DNA of 55,348 bases from Natronohydrobacter sp. Lineage in GTDB: Bacteria; Pseudomonadota; Alphaproteobacteria; Rhodobacterales; Rhodobacteraceae. The notes under the pieces were generated by a model that ran no database searches, had not been told where the DNA came from, and was given only the letters and a program-made list of their open reading frames with translations. Both the position numbers and the translations under genes were made by a program. Shown here one piece after another: positions 1 to 10,250 of the stretch (position 1 is its first letter; the number at the start of each line of letters is the position of its first letter). The stretch lies in contig JAFIEM010000010.1 in NCBI GenBank assembly GCA_020832555.1, positions 1 to 55,348 of the forward strand, written 5' to 3'.

Positions 1-817
1 CCTGCACCCTTGCGGCCAGATAGCCCGCGTTGAAACTGTCGCCCGCCGCCGTGGTGTCGACCGGCGTTTCGGGCTGCAGGTTGTCGATCCGGCCCGATCC
101 ATCCGCCCCGCCGAACAGCATTGGCCCGCCACCGTTCTTGACCACGACATGACGTGCGCCGCAGGCCAGATAGCGCGCGCAGGTCGCCTGCAGATCGCGG
201 TCGCCGAAATGGGTGGCTTCGTCGTCGAAACTGGGCAGGATCAGATCGGACTGGCCTGCCATCTCCTCGATCGCGGCGCACATCGTCGTGGTGTCAGGCC
301 AGAGGCGCGGGCGCAGATTGGGGTCAAAGACAACCTGCGCACCCCGGCTGCGGGCCTGCGCCAACTGGGCGAGCAGACGCGCGCGCGCCGGGGCCGGCAG
401 GATCGCCAGAGTGATGCCCGACAGATACAGCACCTGCGCCCCGGCGAAAGCCTGTGCCAGACGGGTGTCATCATCTGCCAGCCCGCGCGCGGCGGAACTG
501 TCGCGCCAATAGCTGAAACTGCGCTCGCCATCTTGCAGGGATATGGCATAAAGCCCGATCTCGCGCGCTGTGTCACGGCTGACATGGGTCGTCTCGATCC
601 CCGAATCCCTCAGGAAATCCACCATCCGCTGCGAAAACGCCCCCGTGCCCACACGCGACAGGTAGCCGACGCGCCATGGTTCTGGCAGAAGGCCGCGCAG
701 ATACCAGGCGGTGTTGAGCGTATCGCCCGCGATGCCCAGCCGCCAGGTGTCAGACGTGTCGCTCTGCGACAACTCGACCATGGCTTCGCCGATGGACAGG
801 ATCAGACCCGGTGTCAT
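1..817 (-). CDS. kdgK: 2-keto-3-deoxygluconate kinase, PfkB family (3' end cut by window edge)
   Basis: A sugar kinase that would phosphorylate 2-keto-3-deoxygluconate to KDPG for Entner-Doudoroff cleavage in the cytoplasm. Translated from ATG at 817, the protein opens MTPGLILSIGEAMVEL and contains the block GLYAISLQDGERSFSYWR, typical of KDG kinases, where the family has Y-I-x-T-x-E-x-G-E-R-x-F-x-Y-W. Near residue 257 it has DTTAAGDSFNAGYL, the PfkB signature 2 with the catalytic Asp in AGD. About 272 codons are inside the window; the C-terminal part lies to the left. It is divergent from the adenine deaminase gene. The neighbouring xylonate dehydratase and sugar-acid dehydrogenases suggest a sugar-acid catabolic role. 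The family is clear; the exact keto-deoxy sugar is inferred. Confidence 0.88.
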   Translation of the reverse strand, partial: MTPGLILSIGEAMVELSQSDTSDTWRLGIAGDTLNTAWYLRGLLPEPWRVGYLSRVGTGAFSQRMVDFLRDSGIETTHVSRDTAREIGLYAISLQDGERSFSYWRDSSAARGLADDDTRLAQAFAGAQVLYLSGITLAILPAPARARLLAQLAQARSRGAQVVFDPNLRPRLWPDTTTMCAAIEEMAGQSDLILPSFDDEATHFGDRDLQATCARYLACGARHVVVKNGGGPMLFGGADGSGRIDNLQPETPVDTTAAGDSFNAGYLAARVQ

Positions 818-997
818 GGTGCTATTCTCCTATTGCAACAGTGACCTGCTGGCCAGCCGCGCCAAATGTGCATGGACAGAGCCCATGGGCAACCCGTTTC
901 GCACAGGGCTGCCGAGAAAACCGGCGCGCCGGTGGCATGGTCTGGCAGGCTGCGCTTTCATCTTGTCGGACAGGGGATTTGAGGACAATATCGCGGC

Positions 998-2797
998 ATG
1001 AACACCGAACCTTTCCCTTCGTGGCCCGATGTCGCCCCTGACCTGATCGCTGTTGCTGCTGGCCGCGCAGCGGCGGATAGCGTGATCACAGGTGGACGGG
1101 TCGTCAATGTGCACACGCGCGAAATTCTGGACGGCTGGCAGGTCGCCATTGCCAAAGGGCGCTTCGCTTATGTTGGCCCTGATGCCAGTCATTGCATCGG
1201 ACCTGAAACACAGGTGATCGACGCGGGCGAGCGCTATCTGATCCCCGGATTGTGCGACGGCCATATGCATATCGAATCTGGCCAGTTGACCCCCGCCGAG
1301 TTCGCCGCTGCCGTGATCCCGCATGGCACCACCACCATGTTCGTCGATCCGCATGAGATTGCGAATGTCCTTGGACTGCGCGGTGTGCGGCTGATGCATG
1401 ACGAGGCGCTGATGCAGCCTGTCAGCATCTATGTGCAGATGCCGTCCTGCGCGCCCTCTGCGCCGGGACTGGAAACCACGGGTTTCGAGATCACGCCCGA
1501 AGATGTGGCCGAGGCGATGTCATGGCCCGGTATCATCGGTCTGGGCGAGATGATGAATTTTCCGGGCGTGATCCATGCTGACCCCAAGATGCTGGCCGAG
1601 ATCGCCGCGACCCAACGTGCAGGCAAGACGGTGGGCGGGCATTATGCTGCACCCGATCTTGGTCCCCCCTTTCATGCCTATGTCGCGGGTGGTCCGGCAG
1701 ATGATCATGAAGGCACGCGCGAGGAAGATGCTCTCGCCCGGATGCGGCAGGGCATGCGCGCGATGCTACGGCTGGGAAGTGCGTGGTATGATGTGAAAAC
1801 CCAGATCACCGCTGTCACTGAACGCGGGTTGGATTCGCGCAATATGATCCTGTGCACGGATGATTGCCATTCCGGCACGCTGGTCAATGACGGGCATATG
1901 AACCGTGTTGTGCGCCATGCCATCGACTGTGGCGCAGACCCGCTGGTGGCGTTGCAGATGGCCACGATCAATACCGCGAGTCATTTCGGGCTGGAACGGG
2001 AATTGGGCAGCATCGCGCCGGGGCGACGGGCGGATCTGATCGTGACCTCGGACCTGCGGACCCTGCCGGTTGAGCAGGTGTTCGCGCGTGGCGTATTGGT
2101 GGCGGAAGCCGGGCGTTTGCTGGTCGACTGTCCGCATCTCGACTGGCCCGAGGATGTGCGCCAGACCGTGCATCTGGGCAAGACCCTCGGTGCACAGGAC
2201 TTCATCATTTCAGCGCCTGACGGAGCGAATGAGGTCGAGGCCCGTGTGATCGGCGTGGTCGAAAACCAGGCCCCAACGCGCGCCCTGACCTTGACCATGC
2301 CGGTGATGAATGGCGAGGTCGTTGCTGACACGGCGCGGGACATTGTGCAGATTGCGCTGGTCGAGCGCCATCGCGGAACCGGTGGTGTCGTGAATGCGCT
2401 GGTTGCGGGCTTTGGCTATCAGGGTCGGATGGCGCTTGCCTCGACCGTGGCGCATGACAGCCATCACATGATCGTCGTGGGCACCTGCCGCGAACAGATG
2501 GCACTGGCCGCGAACCGGCTGGGGGAGCTGGGCGGCGGTGTCACGCTCTGGCGCGATGGCGAGGAGCTTGCCCATGTGGCCCTGCCCATCGCAGGGCTGA
2601 TGTCAGACAGTCCGGCGGCCGAAGTTGCAGCCAAAGCCGAAGCATTGGGTCAGGCGATGCAGGCTTGTGGTTGTTCGCTGAACAATGCCTTCATGCAGCA
2701 TTCCCTGCTGGCCCTGGTTGTGATCCCCGAATTGCGGATTTCCGATCTGGGGCTGGTTGATGTGACCCGGTTCGAACGCGTGGAGCTTTTCCTCTGA
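998..2797 (+). CDS. ade: Adenine deaminase
   Basis: Amidohydrolase that would convert adenine to hypoxanthine and ammonia in purine salvage; 599 aa, the usual length for Ade. It has the N-terminal metal motif GLCDGHMHIES (residues about 85-95), then HGTTTMFVDPHEIANV, then TDDCHSGTLVNDGHMNRVV and the sequence ASHFGLERELGSIAPGRRADLIV, all typical of the COG1001 family, plus the Ade-specific C-terminal domain. One difference: the usual G-H-A-P segment reads GGHYAAPDLG here, a small insertion next to a metal-site histidine, so this may be a sub-family with shifted specificity. A possible ribosome site (GAGGACA) lies about 10 bases upstream of the ATG. Monocistronic, ending at a stem-loop shared with the convergent xylonate dehydratase gene. 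Confidence 0.85.
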   Translation: MNTEPFPSWPDVAPDLIAVAAGRAAADSVITGGRVVNVHTREILDGWQVAIAKGRFAYVGPDASHCIGPETQVIDAGERYLIPGLCDGHMHIESGQLTPAEFAAAVIPHGTTTMFVDPHEIANVLGLRGVRLMHDEALMQPVSIYVQMPSCAPSAPGLETTGFEITPEDVAEAMSWPGIIGLGEMMNFPGVIHADPKMLAEIAATQRAGKTVGGHYAAPDLGPPFHAYVAGGPADDHEGTREEDALARMRQGMRAMLRLGSAWYDVKTQITAVTERGLDSRNMILCTDDCHSGTLVNDGHMNRVVRHAIDCGADPLVALQMATINTASHFGLERELGSIAPGRRADLIVTSDLRTLPVEQVFARGVLVAEAGRLLVDCPHLDWPEDVRQTVHLGKTLGAQDFIISAPDGANEVEARVIGVVENQAPTRALTLTMPVMNGEVVADTARDIVQIALVERHRGTGGVVNALVAGFGYQGRMALASTVAHDSHHMIVVGTCREQMALAANRLGELGGGVTLWRDGEELAHVALPIAGLMSDSPAAEVAAKAEALGQAMQACGCSLNNAFMQHSLLALVVIPELRISDLGLVDVTRFERVELFL

Positions 2798-2800
2798 CGG

Positions 2801-2829
2801 GGCACGGGTCAGCAGAATTGACCCGTGCC
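2801..2829. terminator. Stem-loop between convergent genes
   Basis: A perfect 11-bp inverted repeat, GGCACGGGTCA / TGACCCGTGCC, with a 7-base loop, sits in the 44-bp gap between the stops of ade (plus) and the xylonate dehydratase gene (minus). No T-run follows on either side, so it is either a weak bidirectional terminator or an mRNA 3'-end stabiliser for both genes. Confidence 0.6.
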
Positions 2830-2841
2830 GTCGCACCTTGA

Positions 2842-4623
2842 TCAATGATTGTCCCGCGGTAGATCGTGCCGGATGCGTTGATAGGCCGTCGCCAGTTCCA
2901 GACAGCCGCCTTCGGCAAGCTGTCCGACATGGCTGCGATAAATCTCCTGCCAGGGTGTCTGGTGGTGCAAATCCGGTGGCGTCCAGGCCTCGCGCCGCGC
3001 CTGCCATTCGTCCGCCGGCACCAGCGCATCCATGCGGCTTTCGTTCAGGTCCAGCCGCACCCGGTCGCCGGTTTGCAGCAGCGCCAGACCACCGCCGACC
3101 ACGGCCTCGGGCGAGGCATTCAGGATCGACGGGCTTTCCGACGTTCCCGATTGCCGCCCATCGCCCACAGTCGGCAGATGGCTCACACCCGCCCGGATCA
3201 GCGCGTCAGGCGGCTGCATGTTCACCACTTCGGCCGATCCCGGATAGCCCACACAGCCCACATTGCGGATGAACAGGATCGTCTGATCGTCAATCCCCAG
3301 GCTCTCGTCATTGATCCGGTCGTGATAATCCTCTGGCCCCTCAAACACGACCGCGCGGGCCTCGAAAATACCCTCCTGCCCCGGCGTTGACAGGAAACGC
3401 TGCCGGAAATCATCCGAGATCACACTGGTTTTCATCAGCGCCGAGTCGAACAGGTTGCCCGAGAGCACCAGAAACCCCGCCTTCTCGCGCATCGGCTCTG
3501 CCACCGTGCGGATCACGTCCCTGTCCCGGCTTTCCCACCCGGCCAGATTAGACCCCATCGTGGCCCCGCTCGCGGTCATCGCGTCGCCATGCAGCATGCC
3601 CGCTTTCATCAACTCGCCCATCACCGCAGGCACACCGCCCGCGCGGAAGAAGCTTTCGCCCAGGTAAGCGCCCGCAGGCTGCATGTTCACCAGAAGCGGC
3701 ACTTCAAAGCCGTGGGTCTGCCAATCCGTCACATGCAGATCAACGCCTGCATGGCGCGCAATCGCCTGCAGATGCGGCGGCGCATTGGTGGACCCGCCAA
3801 TCGCGGAATTGACCTTGATCGCATTCTCGAACGCCTTGCGCGTCAGAATATCCGAAGGCTTCAGATCCTCATGCACCATCGCGACGATCCGACGCCCCGT
3901 TTCATAGGCCATTGCCATGCGTTCGCGAAACGGTGCGGGAATTGCCGAACTGCCGGGCAGGGTCATCCCCAACGCTTCGGCCATGGCGTTCATCGTGCTT
4001 GCCGTGCCCATCGTGTTGCAATGGCCCAGCGAAGGGGCCGAGGAGCAAACCCGCTCCATGAATTCCTCATAGTCGATCTTGCCCTCGCCCAGCAGGCGAC
4101 GGCTCTCCCAGACAATCGTGCCCGACCCGGTGCGCTGGCCTTTCCACCAACCGTCCAGCATCGGCCCGCCATTCAGCGCAATTGCTGGCAGATCGACGGT
4201 CGCAGCACCCATCAGCATCGCAGGTGTGGTCTTGTCGCAGCCCGTGGTCAGCACCACCCCGTCAATCGGATAGCCATGCAACACCTCGACCAGCGACAGA
4301 TAGGCCAGATTGCGGTCCAGCGCCGCAGTCGGCCGCTTGCCGGTTTCCTGAATCGGATGCACCGGAAATTCCATCGGAATCCCGCCCCCGTCGCGGATGC
4401 CGGCCTTGATGCGGTCCATCAGGAACACATGGATCTTGTTGCAGGGCGCGAGATCACTGCCCGTCTGCGCGATCCCGATCACAGGCCGCTCGCCCTGCAG
4501 CTCGCCGCGCGTGTATTCCTGGTTCAGATAACGCTCGATATAAAGCGCGGTCATTCCGGGATTGTTGGGATTGTCGAACCATTCCTGAGACCGGAACTTG
4601 CGGCGCGCGCGTGTGTCGCTCAT
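2842..4623 (-). CDS. xylD: D-xylonate dehydratase (IlvD/Edd family)
   Basis: Iron-sulfur dehydratase predicted to convert D-xylonate to 2-keto-3-deoxy-D-xylonate. The 593-aa protein matches my memory of Caulobacter XylD along its whole length: FRSQEWFDNP near the start, MEFPVHPIQE, GYPIDGVVLTTGCDKTTPA (a cluster-ligand Cys), GHCNTMGTASTMNA (another Cys), VNMQPPDALI, GDGRQSGTSESPSILNASPE, and the C-terminal PRDNH. It belongs to the long XylD-type branch, distinct from the arabonate dehydratase at 32341-34092. Its ATG overlaps the stop of the upstream LacI gene by 4 bp, so regulator and enzyme are translationally coupled. The other Weimberg genes for D-xylose (xylB, xylC, xylX) are not in the window. 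Related sugar acids such as D-fuconate are possible substrates. Confidence 0.87.
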   Translation of the reverse strand: MSDTRARRKFRSQEWFDNPNNPGMTALYIERYLNQEYTRGELQGERPVIGIAQTGSDLAPCNKIHVFLMDRIKAGIRDGGGIPMEFPVHPIQETGKRPTAALDRNLAYLSLVEVLHGYPIDGVVLTTGCDKTTPAMLMGAATVDLPAIALNGGPMLDGWWKGQRTGSGTIVWESRRLLGEGKIDYEEFMERVCSSAPSLGHCNTMGTASTMNAMAEALGMTLPGSSAIPAPFRERMAMAYETGRRIVAMVHEDLKPSDILTRKAFENAIKVNSAIGGSTNAPPHLQAIARHAGVDLHVTDWQTHGFEVPLLVNMQPAGAYLGESFFRAGGVPAVMGELMKAGMLHGDAMTASGATMGSNLAGWESRDRDVIRTVAEPMREKAGFLVLSGNLFDSALMKTSVISDDFRQRFLSTPGQEGIFEARAVVFEGPEDYHDRINDESLGIDDQTILFIRNVGCVGYPGSAEVVNMQPPDALIRAGVSHLPTVGDGRQSGTSESPSILNASPEAVVGGGLALLQTGDRVRLDLNESRMDALVPADEWQARREAWTPPDLHHQTPWQEIYRSHVGQLAEGGCLELATAYQRIRHDLPRDNH

Positions 4624-5699
4624 GGGGTTTCCTTGCTGTTGGTCGTGGAGTGTTGGGGCAGGGTCTGTCCATCCTGCCGCGCGGAACTCTGGCGGGGGAT
4701 GATCTCGAAGCCGATATCGACGGCGCGCGGGACATCCGGCACATCTTCCAGCGTTGCGCGGATCATCTCGACGGCCATTTGCCCGGTGCGGTAGCGCAAT
4801 GTGCGCACAGAAGTAATTGTCGGCACCGAACAGGATACCACATCCAGATCATTGAACCCCACGATCCCCATCTGATGCGGAACGGAAATCCCGCGCCGCT
4901 GGCACTCGAACAGCGCGCCCAGTGCCACATCGTCATTGGCGCAGAATACCGCATCGGCATCGGGGCATTGGGCCAGCAAATCCGACAGCAGCCGCCCCCC
5001 CGTCGTAAAGGACGACGGCTGCGGCGTCGTCATCACCAGTCGCGCGTCATCCGCCAGCCCGGCGCGCGCAAGCGCATCGCGGTAGCCTGCCAGCCTGCGT
5101 TGCGCGCGCGGGTCCATCCGCGCACCCAGAAACCCGATCCGCTGGTAGCCCTGCGCCAGCAGATGTTCGACCGCTGCCTGCCCTGCCGCGCGCTGGTCGC
5201 AGCCAACGATCATGTCAATCGGGTCCGGCCCCGTCTCCATCACCTGCACGACCGGACAGTTCATTGCGCGCAAGAGCGCGCGTGCCGCCTCTGACTGGTC
5301 GATCCCGGCCACGATCATTCCGGCCGGGCGCTGGGTTGCAAAGATCCGCAGCAATTCCTCTTCACGGCTTGCCAGATAGCGCGTATTGACGAATTGCGGG
5401 CTGTAGGGACTGCCTTCCAGCCCGTCCATGACACCGCGCAAAAGATCCGCGAAAATCTGGTTGGTCAGCGACGGGATCACCACACCGATAATTCTGGAGC
5501 GCGCCGAAGCCAGCGCCTGCGCCGCCGGATTGGGCACATATCCCAAGGCCGTAACAGCCGCTTCGACCCGCGCGCGGGTTTTCGGCGTGACCTTTTCGGA
5601 CTGCCGCAAAGCCCGCGATGCAGTTATGACGCTTACATTCGCCTTCGCCGCCACGTCCGAAAGTTTAACAGCCTTGTTTTGTTTTGCTTTATTTGACAC
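4620..5699 (-). CDS. LacI-family regulator of the xylonate dehydratase gene
   Basis: LacI/GalR repressor, about 359 aa: an N-terminal helix-turn-helix (VKLSDVAAKANVSVITASRALRQSEKVTPKTRARV), the hinge helix NPAAQALASARS, then a periplasmic-binding-protein-like effector domain (IIGVVIPSLTNQIFADLLRG). It is followed by xylD with a 4-bp overlap, so it probably senses a pentonate or related sugar acid. The start is uncertain: the frame opens with TTG at 5723, but no ribosome site precedes it. I prefer the GTG at 5699, which gives MSNKAKQNKAVKLSDV and has purine-rich sequence (GAAG, TTGAG) upstream. No in-frame ATG exists before the DNA-binding domain. Confidence 0.85.
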   Translation of the reverse strand: MSNKAKQNKAVKLSDVAAKANVSVITASRALRQSEKVTPKTRARVEAAVTALGYVPNPAAQALASARSRIIGVVIPSLTNQIFADLLRGVMDGLEGSPYSPQFVNTRYLASREEELLRIFATQRPAGMIVAGIDQSEAARALLRAMNCPVVQVMETGPDPIDMIVGCDQRAAGQAAVEHLLAQGYQRIGFLGARMDPRAQRRLAGYRDALARAGLADDARLVMTTPQPSSFTTGGRLLSDLLAQCPDADAVFCANDDVALGALFECQRRGISVPHQMGIVGFNDLDVVSCSVPTITSVRTLRYRTGQMAVEMIRATLEDVPDVPRAVDIGFEIIPRQSSARQDGQTLPQHSTTNSKETP

Positions 5700-5727
5700 A
5701 GACTCAATTTCTTCAGGCCGCAAGACA

Positions 5728-5747
5728 TGTCATATCTAAAAATGACA
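5728..5747. promoter_or_regulatory. Inverted repeat upstream of the LacI-xylD unit
   Basis: TGTCAT-N8-ATGACA, a perfect 6+6 inverted repeat just upstream of the LacI start, in the 84-bp AT-rich gap after the alcohol dehydrogenase gene. A half-site CGCTAACA of the common LacI-type operator TGTTAGCGCTAACA lies next to it (about 5750-5757). Together they are a plausible autoregulatory promoter region for LacI-xylD. This is inference from position and symmetry only. Confidence 0.4.
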
Positions 5748-5807
5748 TACGCTAACATTTTGATGAAAGCAATCTGATACCTGCCGGCAATCTGCGTCGT
5801 GTTTGGG

Positions 5808-6812
5808 TCAGTGCGCCGCGAGATCGAGTTCCAGCAGGATCTTCGCCGCTCCGACCTTTCCGGCATCCAGATCAGCGAAAGCTGCAACGCCATCCGCAAG
5901 GGGGCGTGTCTGAACCCATTTCAGCGGCCCCAGAACCCCCGCCGCCAGCGCTGCCAATGCTGCGGCAAAATCCTCGGGTGTATAGCAATAGCTGCCCGAC
6001 ACCGTGATCTCCTGAAGTGTGATGCGGCGGATGTCATACCCCTCCTGACCCGGCAAGAGACCGACATGCACGATTACGCCGCCTGGACGCACCAGGCGGG
6101 ATGCGGCTTGCCGTGTCGCCACGGCCCCAACAGCGTCTATGATCAGATCATAAGCGCTTTCACCCGGATCATGCGCCAAGGGATCGAAGGGCGTGATCCC
6201 GTCCTCGTCCAACAGCAAACCACGCCGCGCGGGGTGCGGTTCGGCCAGATCCACGGTTGCGGCCCCCATATGCCTTGCAATGAGCGCCGCCGCGACACCA
6301 ATCGCGCCCGCGCCCTGTACCAAAACGCGCGGGCGGTTCTGCCCCAGCTTTTCCAGCCCGATCCGCACCGCATGCCAGGATACAGCCACAGGTTCTGCAA
6401 GTGCGGCTGTGCGCATCTCCATCCCCTCGGGCAATGGCAGCAGATTGCGTTCGGGGATGGTGACATATTCCGCAAAAGCCCCCGGTCGCGGCGGCATCGA
6501 GATGATCGCCCGCGTGGGTGACAGATGCGGGCGGCCTGCCTTGGCCACGGGGCAGTCAGGGTCCACGACCAGCGGATTGATCGCGACCCGCTTGCCAGCC
6601 TCGGGCCCAGAAGCAATCACCCCTGCCGCTTCATGTCCCAACACAAGCGGCGCAGGGCGGCGCGCATCATGGCCATGATAGGCGTGCATGTCCGACCCGC
6701 AAATGCCCACGGCATGCACGCGCACCAGAACCTCGCCCTCAGAGGGCACCGGAACGGGAACTTCGGTCACGATCATCTGGTTGGCACCGGTATACACAAG
6801 AGCCTGCATCAT
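5808..6812 (-). CDS. Zinc-dependent alcohol/polyol dehydrogenase (MDR family)
   Basis: Medium-chain dehydrogenase, 334 aa, NAD(P)-dependent, likely oxidising a polyol or sugar-acid hydroxyl. It has [14 protein letters not shown] (catalytic zinc Cys and following residues), LVLGHEAAG (His-Glu), and the Rossmann nucleotide motif [14 protein letters not shown]. The structural-zinc lobe, which normally carries four closely spaced Cys, reads [21 protein letters not shown] with only one Cys, so the structural zinc is probably lost. The start is ATG at 6812, overlapping the SDR stop in ATGA; the longer frame upstream (to 6878) lies inside the SDR gene. Last gene of the four-gene operon, and with the SDR and HisD-like enzymes it resembles the hpsNOP dehydrogenase trio. 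Confidence 0.83.
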   Translation of the reverse strand: MMQALVYTGANQMIVTEVPVPVPSEGEVLVRVHAVGICGSDMHAYHGHDARRPAPLVLGHEAAGVIASGPEAGKRVAINPLVVDPDCPVAKAGRPHLSPTRAIISMPPRPGAFAEYVTIPERNLLPLPEGMEMRTAALAEPVAVSWHAVRIGLEKLGQNRPRVLVQGAGAIGVAAALIARHMGAATVDLAEPHPARRGLLLDEDGITPFDPLAHDPGESAYDLIIDAVGAVATRQAASRLVRPGGVIVHVGLLPGQEGYDIRRITLQEITVSGSYCYTPEDFAAALAALAAGVLGPLKWVQTRPLADGVAAFADLDAGKVGAAKILLELDLAAH

Positions 6813-7567
6813 TTTGCCGTGAAACCCCCATCCACAAACAAGGTCTGCCCCGTCACATAGCCAGAGGCATCCGAACACAGAAATACGGTTGCGCCATAGA
6901 GATCTTCCAGCACCCCGTTTCGTCCGATGGCCGTGCGCGCCGCATTGGCTGAGGCCAGCTCGGGGTCATTGAATACAGGTGCTGTCAGCGGTGTCGGAAA
7001 GAAGCCCGGTGCGATCGCATTGCAGGTTATGCCCTGGCCGGAAAATTCCTGCGCGATTGCCCGCGTCAGTTGCACGATGCCCCCTTTGCCTGCCCCGTAG
7101 GGCGCGGAATTAGCGAAAGCGCGTTGCGATTGAAGCGAGGCCAGATTGAGCACCCGACCCCAGCCCCGTGCAGCCATGCCGGGGGCCAGATGTTGCACCA
7201 GTAAGAACGGCGCGCGCAGGTGCAGCGCCATGTGCAGGTCAAACGCTTCGGGCGAGACTTGCAGATAAGGCTCGCGCAGATTGACGCCGGCTGCGTTGAC
7301 GAGAATATCCACGCCGTCTGTGGCTCTCGCCAGCGCTTGCAATGCCGTCGCGTCCGACAGATCAGCCGGATGACCTGTTGCATTTATTCCGTCGCCTGCG
7401 AGATCTGCACAGGCAACCTCCAGCTTCGCGCTGTCGCGCGCGGCCAGATGCACTGTAGCGCCCTGTGATCCCAGCGCGCGCGCCATCGCCAGCCCGATCC
7501 CGGAATTACCTCCGGTCACAAGCGCGCTGCGCCCTGTCAGGTCGAACAAGCTGTCAAGCCGAGGCAT
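6809..7567 (-). CDS. Short-chain dehydrogenase/reductase (SDR)
   Basis: Classical SDR oxidoreductase, 252 aa. It has the cofactor motif TGGNSGIG (residues 18-25), the NAAG motif, the catalytic Ser in LNLASLQSQ, the active site YGAGKGG (Tyr-x3-Lys) and the C-terminal [15 protein letters not shown]. Overall similarity is to gluconate 5-dehydrogenase/keto-acyl reductase-like enzymes, so a secondary hydroxyl of a sugar acid or related compound is the likely target. It overlaps the aminotransferase by 14 bp upstream and the zinc dehydrogenase by 4 bp downstream, so all are co-translated. The substrate cannot be read from the sequence. Confidence 0.85.
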   Translation of the reverse strand: MPRLDSLFDLTGRSALVTGGNSGIGLAMARALGSQGATVHLAARDSAKLEVACADLAGDGINATGHPADLSDATALQALARATDGVDILVNAAGVNLREPYLQVSPEAFDLHMALHLRAPFLLVQHLAPGMAARGWGRVLNLASLQSQRAFANSAPYGAGKGGIVQLTRAIAQEFSGQGITCNAIAPGFFPTPLTAPVFNDPELASANAARTAIGRNGVLEDLYGATVFLCSDASGYVTGQTLFVDGGFTAK

Positions 7568-8756
7568 GGCGGCGTTCCTTCACAGTTGCGGCCTCGATCA
7601 GAACATCGGCGATTGCGTCGCAGGCTTCGACGCTCAGGCCAAGTGGCAGGCGAATGTCACATAATGTCACCTGAATCGCGCAGGCGCGGGGCGCATCTAT
7701 CGCTTCCACACCCGGCCATTGCGCAGGGTTGGAACTGTAGCCCTCGGGGATTTCGGCCCCGAACCATTTGACCCAGACGCCGCGCGCGCGGCAGGCGTCC
7801 ACATAGGCGCGCATCTCGGTCAGCGACCGATCCGGCAGGCGGAATTGCAGCGAGCTTTGCGCATAGGACTCTGCCTCTGGTCGGTGTGGGAGCGCAAAAC
7901 CCGGAACGGATGCCAGCCGTGCGGCGATGCGGTCATGGCTGGCATTCCAGTCAGCTACCCGCTCAGGCAGAAGCGACAATTGCGGTAATGCAAGCGCCGC
8001 CACCAACGGCCCCATCCGCATGGAATAATTTCCGCAGCGCCGGTGCCAGCGCGCCATCGCTTCTGCCGGGGGCGGGGTTCCGCTTTGTGCGTAGAGCATG
8101 TAGCTGCCCGAATGCAGGATTGCCTGCGCCGCCACATCCGCATCATCCGTGATCAGCATTCCGCCTTCACCTGCATTCACATGCTTGCCGGACTGAAAAC
8201 TGAAACAGGCCGACTGGCCAAAAGTGCCCGCCTGCCGCCCGTTCCACGCCGCGCCAAGCGTATGCGCGCAATCCTCGATCAGCGTGATCCCTTCCGCGTT
8301 GCAGAGCGCGGTCAGTGCCTCCATATCGCATAAATGGCCGCGCATATGCGACAGCATCAACACGCGCGCCCCTGAAACCCGCGCTTTCTGGCGCAGGTCG
8401 TCGAGATCAATCACCAGATCCTCGGTGATTTCGACCAGCACCGGTGTTGCCCCGGCATGGTCCAGCGCTCCGGGAACAGGCCCCAGCGTAAAGGCGTTCA
8501 GAAGCACCGGGTCGCCGGGCCGTACACCCGCTGCCTTCAACGCCAGAAAAAGTGCCGATCCACAGGAATTGACGGCAGCGGCATAGCGTCGTCCCATAAG
8601 GCGCGAAAACGCGCGCTCCAGTTCCGCGACCAGCCCGCCAGAGCCGCCCGCTTCGGCATATCGGTGCAGTCGCCCCGTTTCCATCAATGCGATGGCGTTC
8701 GCAATCGCGCTGTCGGGGATTTCAGGAGGGCAACCCAGATCGGGCATGTCGGGCAT
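7554..8756 (-). CDS. DegT/DnrJ/EryC1/StrS-family PLP aminotransferase
   Basis: PLP-dependent aminotransferase, 400 aa, of the family that usually aminates keto-sugars. It shows [19 protein letters not shown] (cofactor phosphate region), the PLP-ring Asp block [10 protein letters not shown], and [15 protein letters not shown] with the Schiff-base Lys. Unlike most members it is not among sugar-nucleotide or polysaccharide genes: it sits between a HisD-like dehydrogenase (3-bp gap upstream) and an SDR (14-bp overlap downstream). I infer that it transaminates a ketone or aldehyde made by those dehydrogenases, or the reverse. The pairing is unusual and the substrate unknown. Confidence 0.82.
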   Translation of the reverse strand: MPDMPDLGCPPEIPDSAIANAIALMETGRLHRYAEAGGSGGLVAELERAFSRLMGRRYAAAVNSCGSALFLALKAAGVRPGDPVLLNAFTLGPVPGALDHAGATPVLVEITEDLVIDLDDLRQKARVSGARVLMLSHMRGHLCDMEALTALCNAEGITLIEDCAHTLGAAWNGRQAGTFGQSACFSFQSGKHVNAGEGGMLITDDADVAAQAILHSGSYMLYAQSGTPPPAEAMARWHRRCGNYSMRMGPLVAALALPQLSLLPERVADWNASHDRIAARLASVPGFALPHRPEAESYAQSSLQFRLPDRSLTEMRAYVDACRARGVWVKWFGAEIPEGYSSNPAQWPGVEAIDAPRACAIQVTLCDIRLPLGLSVEACDAIADVLIEAATVKERRHASA

Positions 8757-8759
8757 GGT

Positions 8760-10082
<1,323 letters not shown>

Positions 10083-10155
10083 TTATCCTGCGTCTGGGGC
10101 AGCCATCCTTGCGAGGGGGCTGCGGAGAATCGCATGGCGCGGCGCCAAGTCTTAA

Positions 10156-10169
10156 TGTAAACGCTTTCA
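10156..10169. promoter_or_regulatory. LacI/GalR-type operator
   Basis: TGTAAACGCTTTCA, a pseudo-palindrome with the central CG typical of LacI/GalR operators, lies between the divergent HisD-like operon and the LacI gene at 10251, about 80 bases from each start. It is the likely site at which that LacI protein controls both transcripts. Confidence 0.65.
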
Positions 10170-10250
10170 TATTTTCATGCGATAAGTCAAGGATCAATAT
10201 ATACCTTTGTAAAATGGATAATTTAGCTTACTTCTCGAATGAGAATTTTC

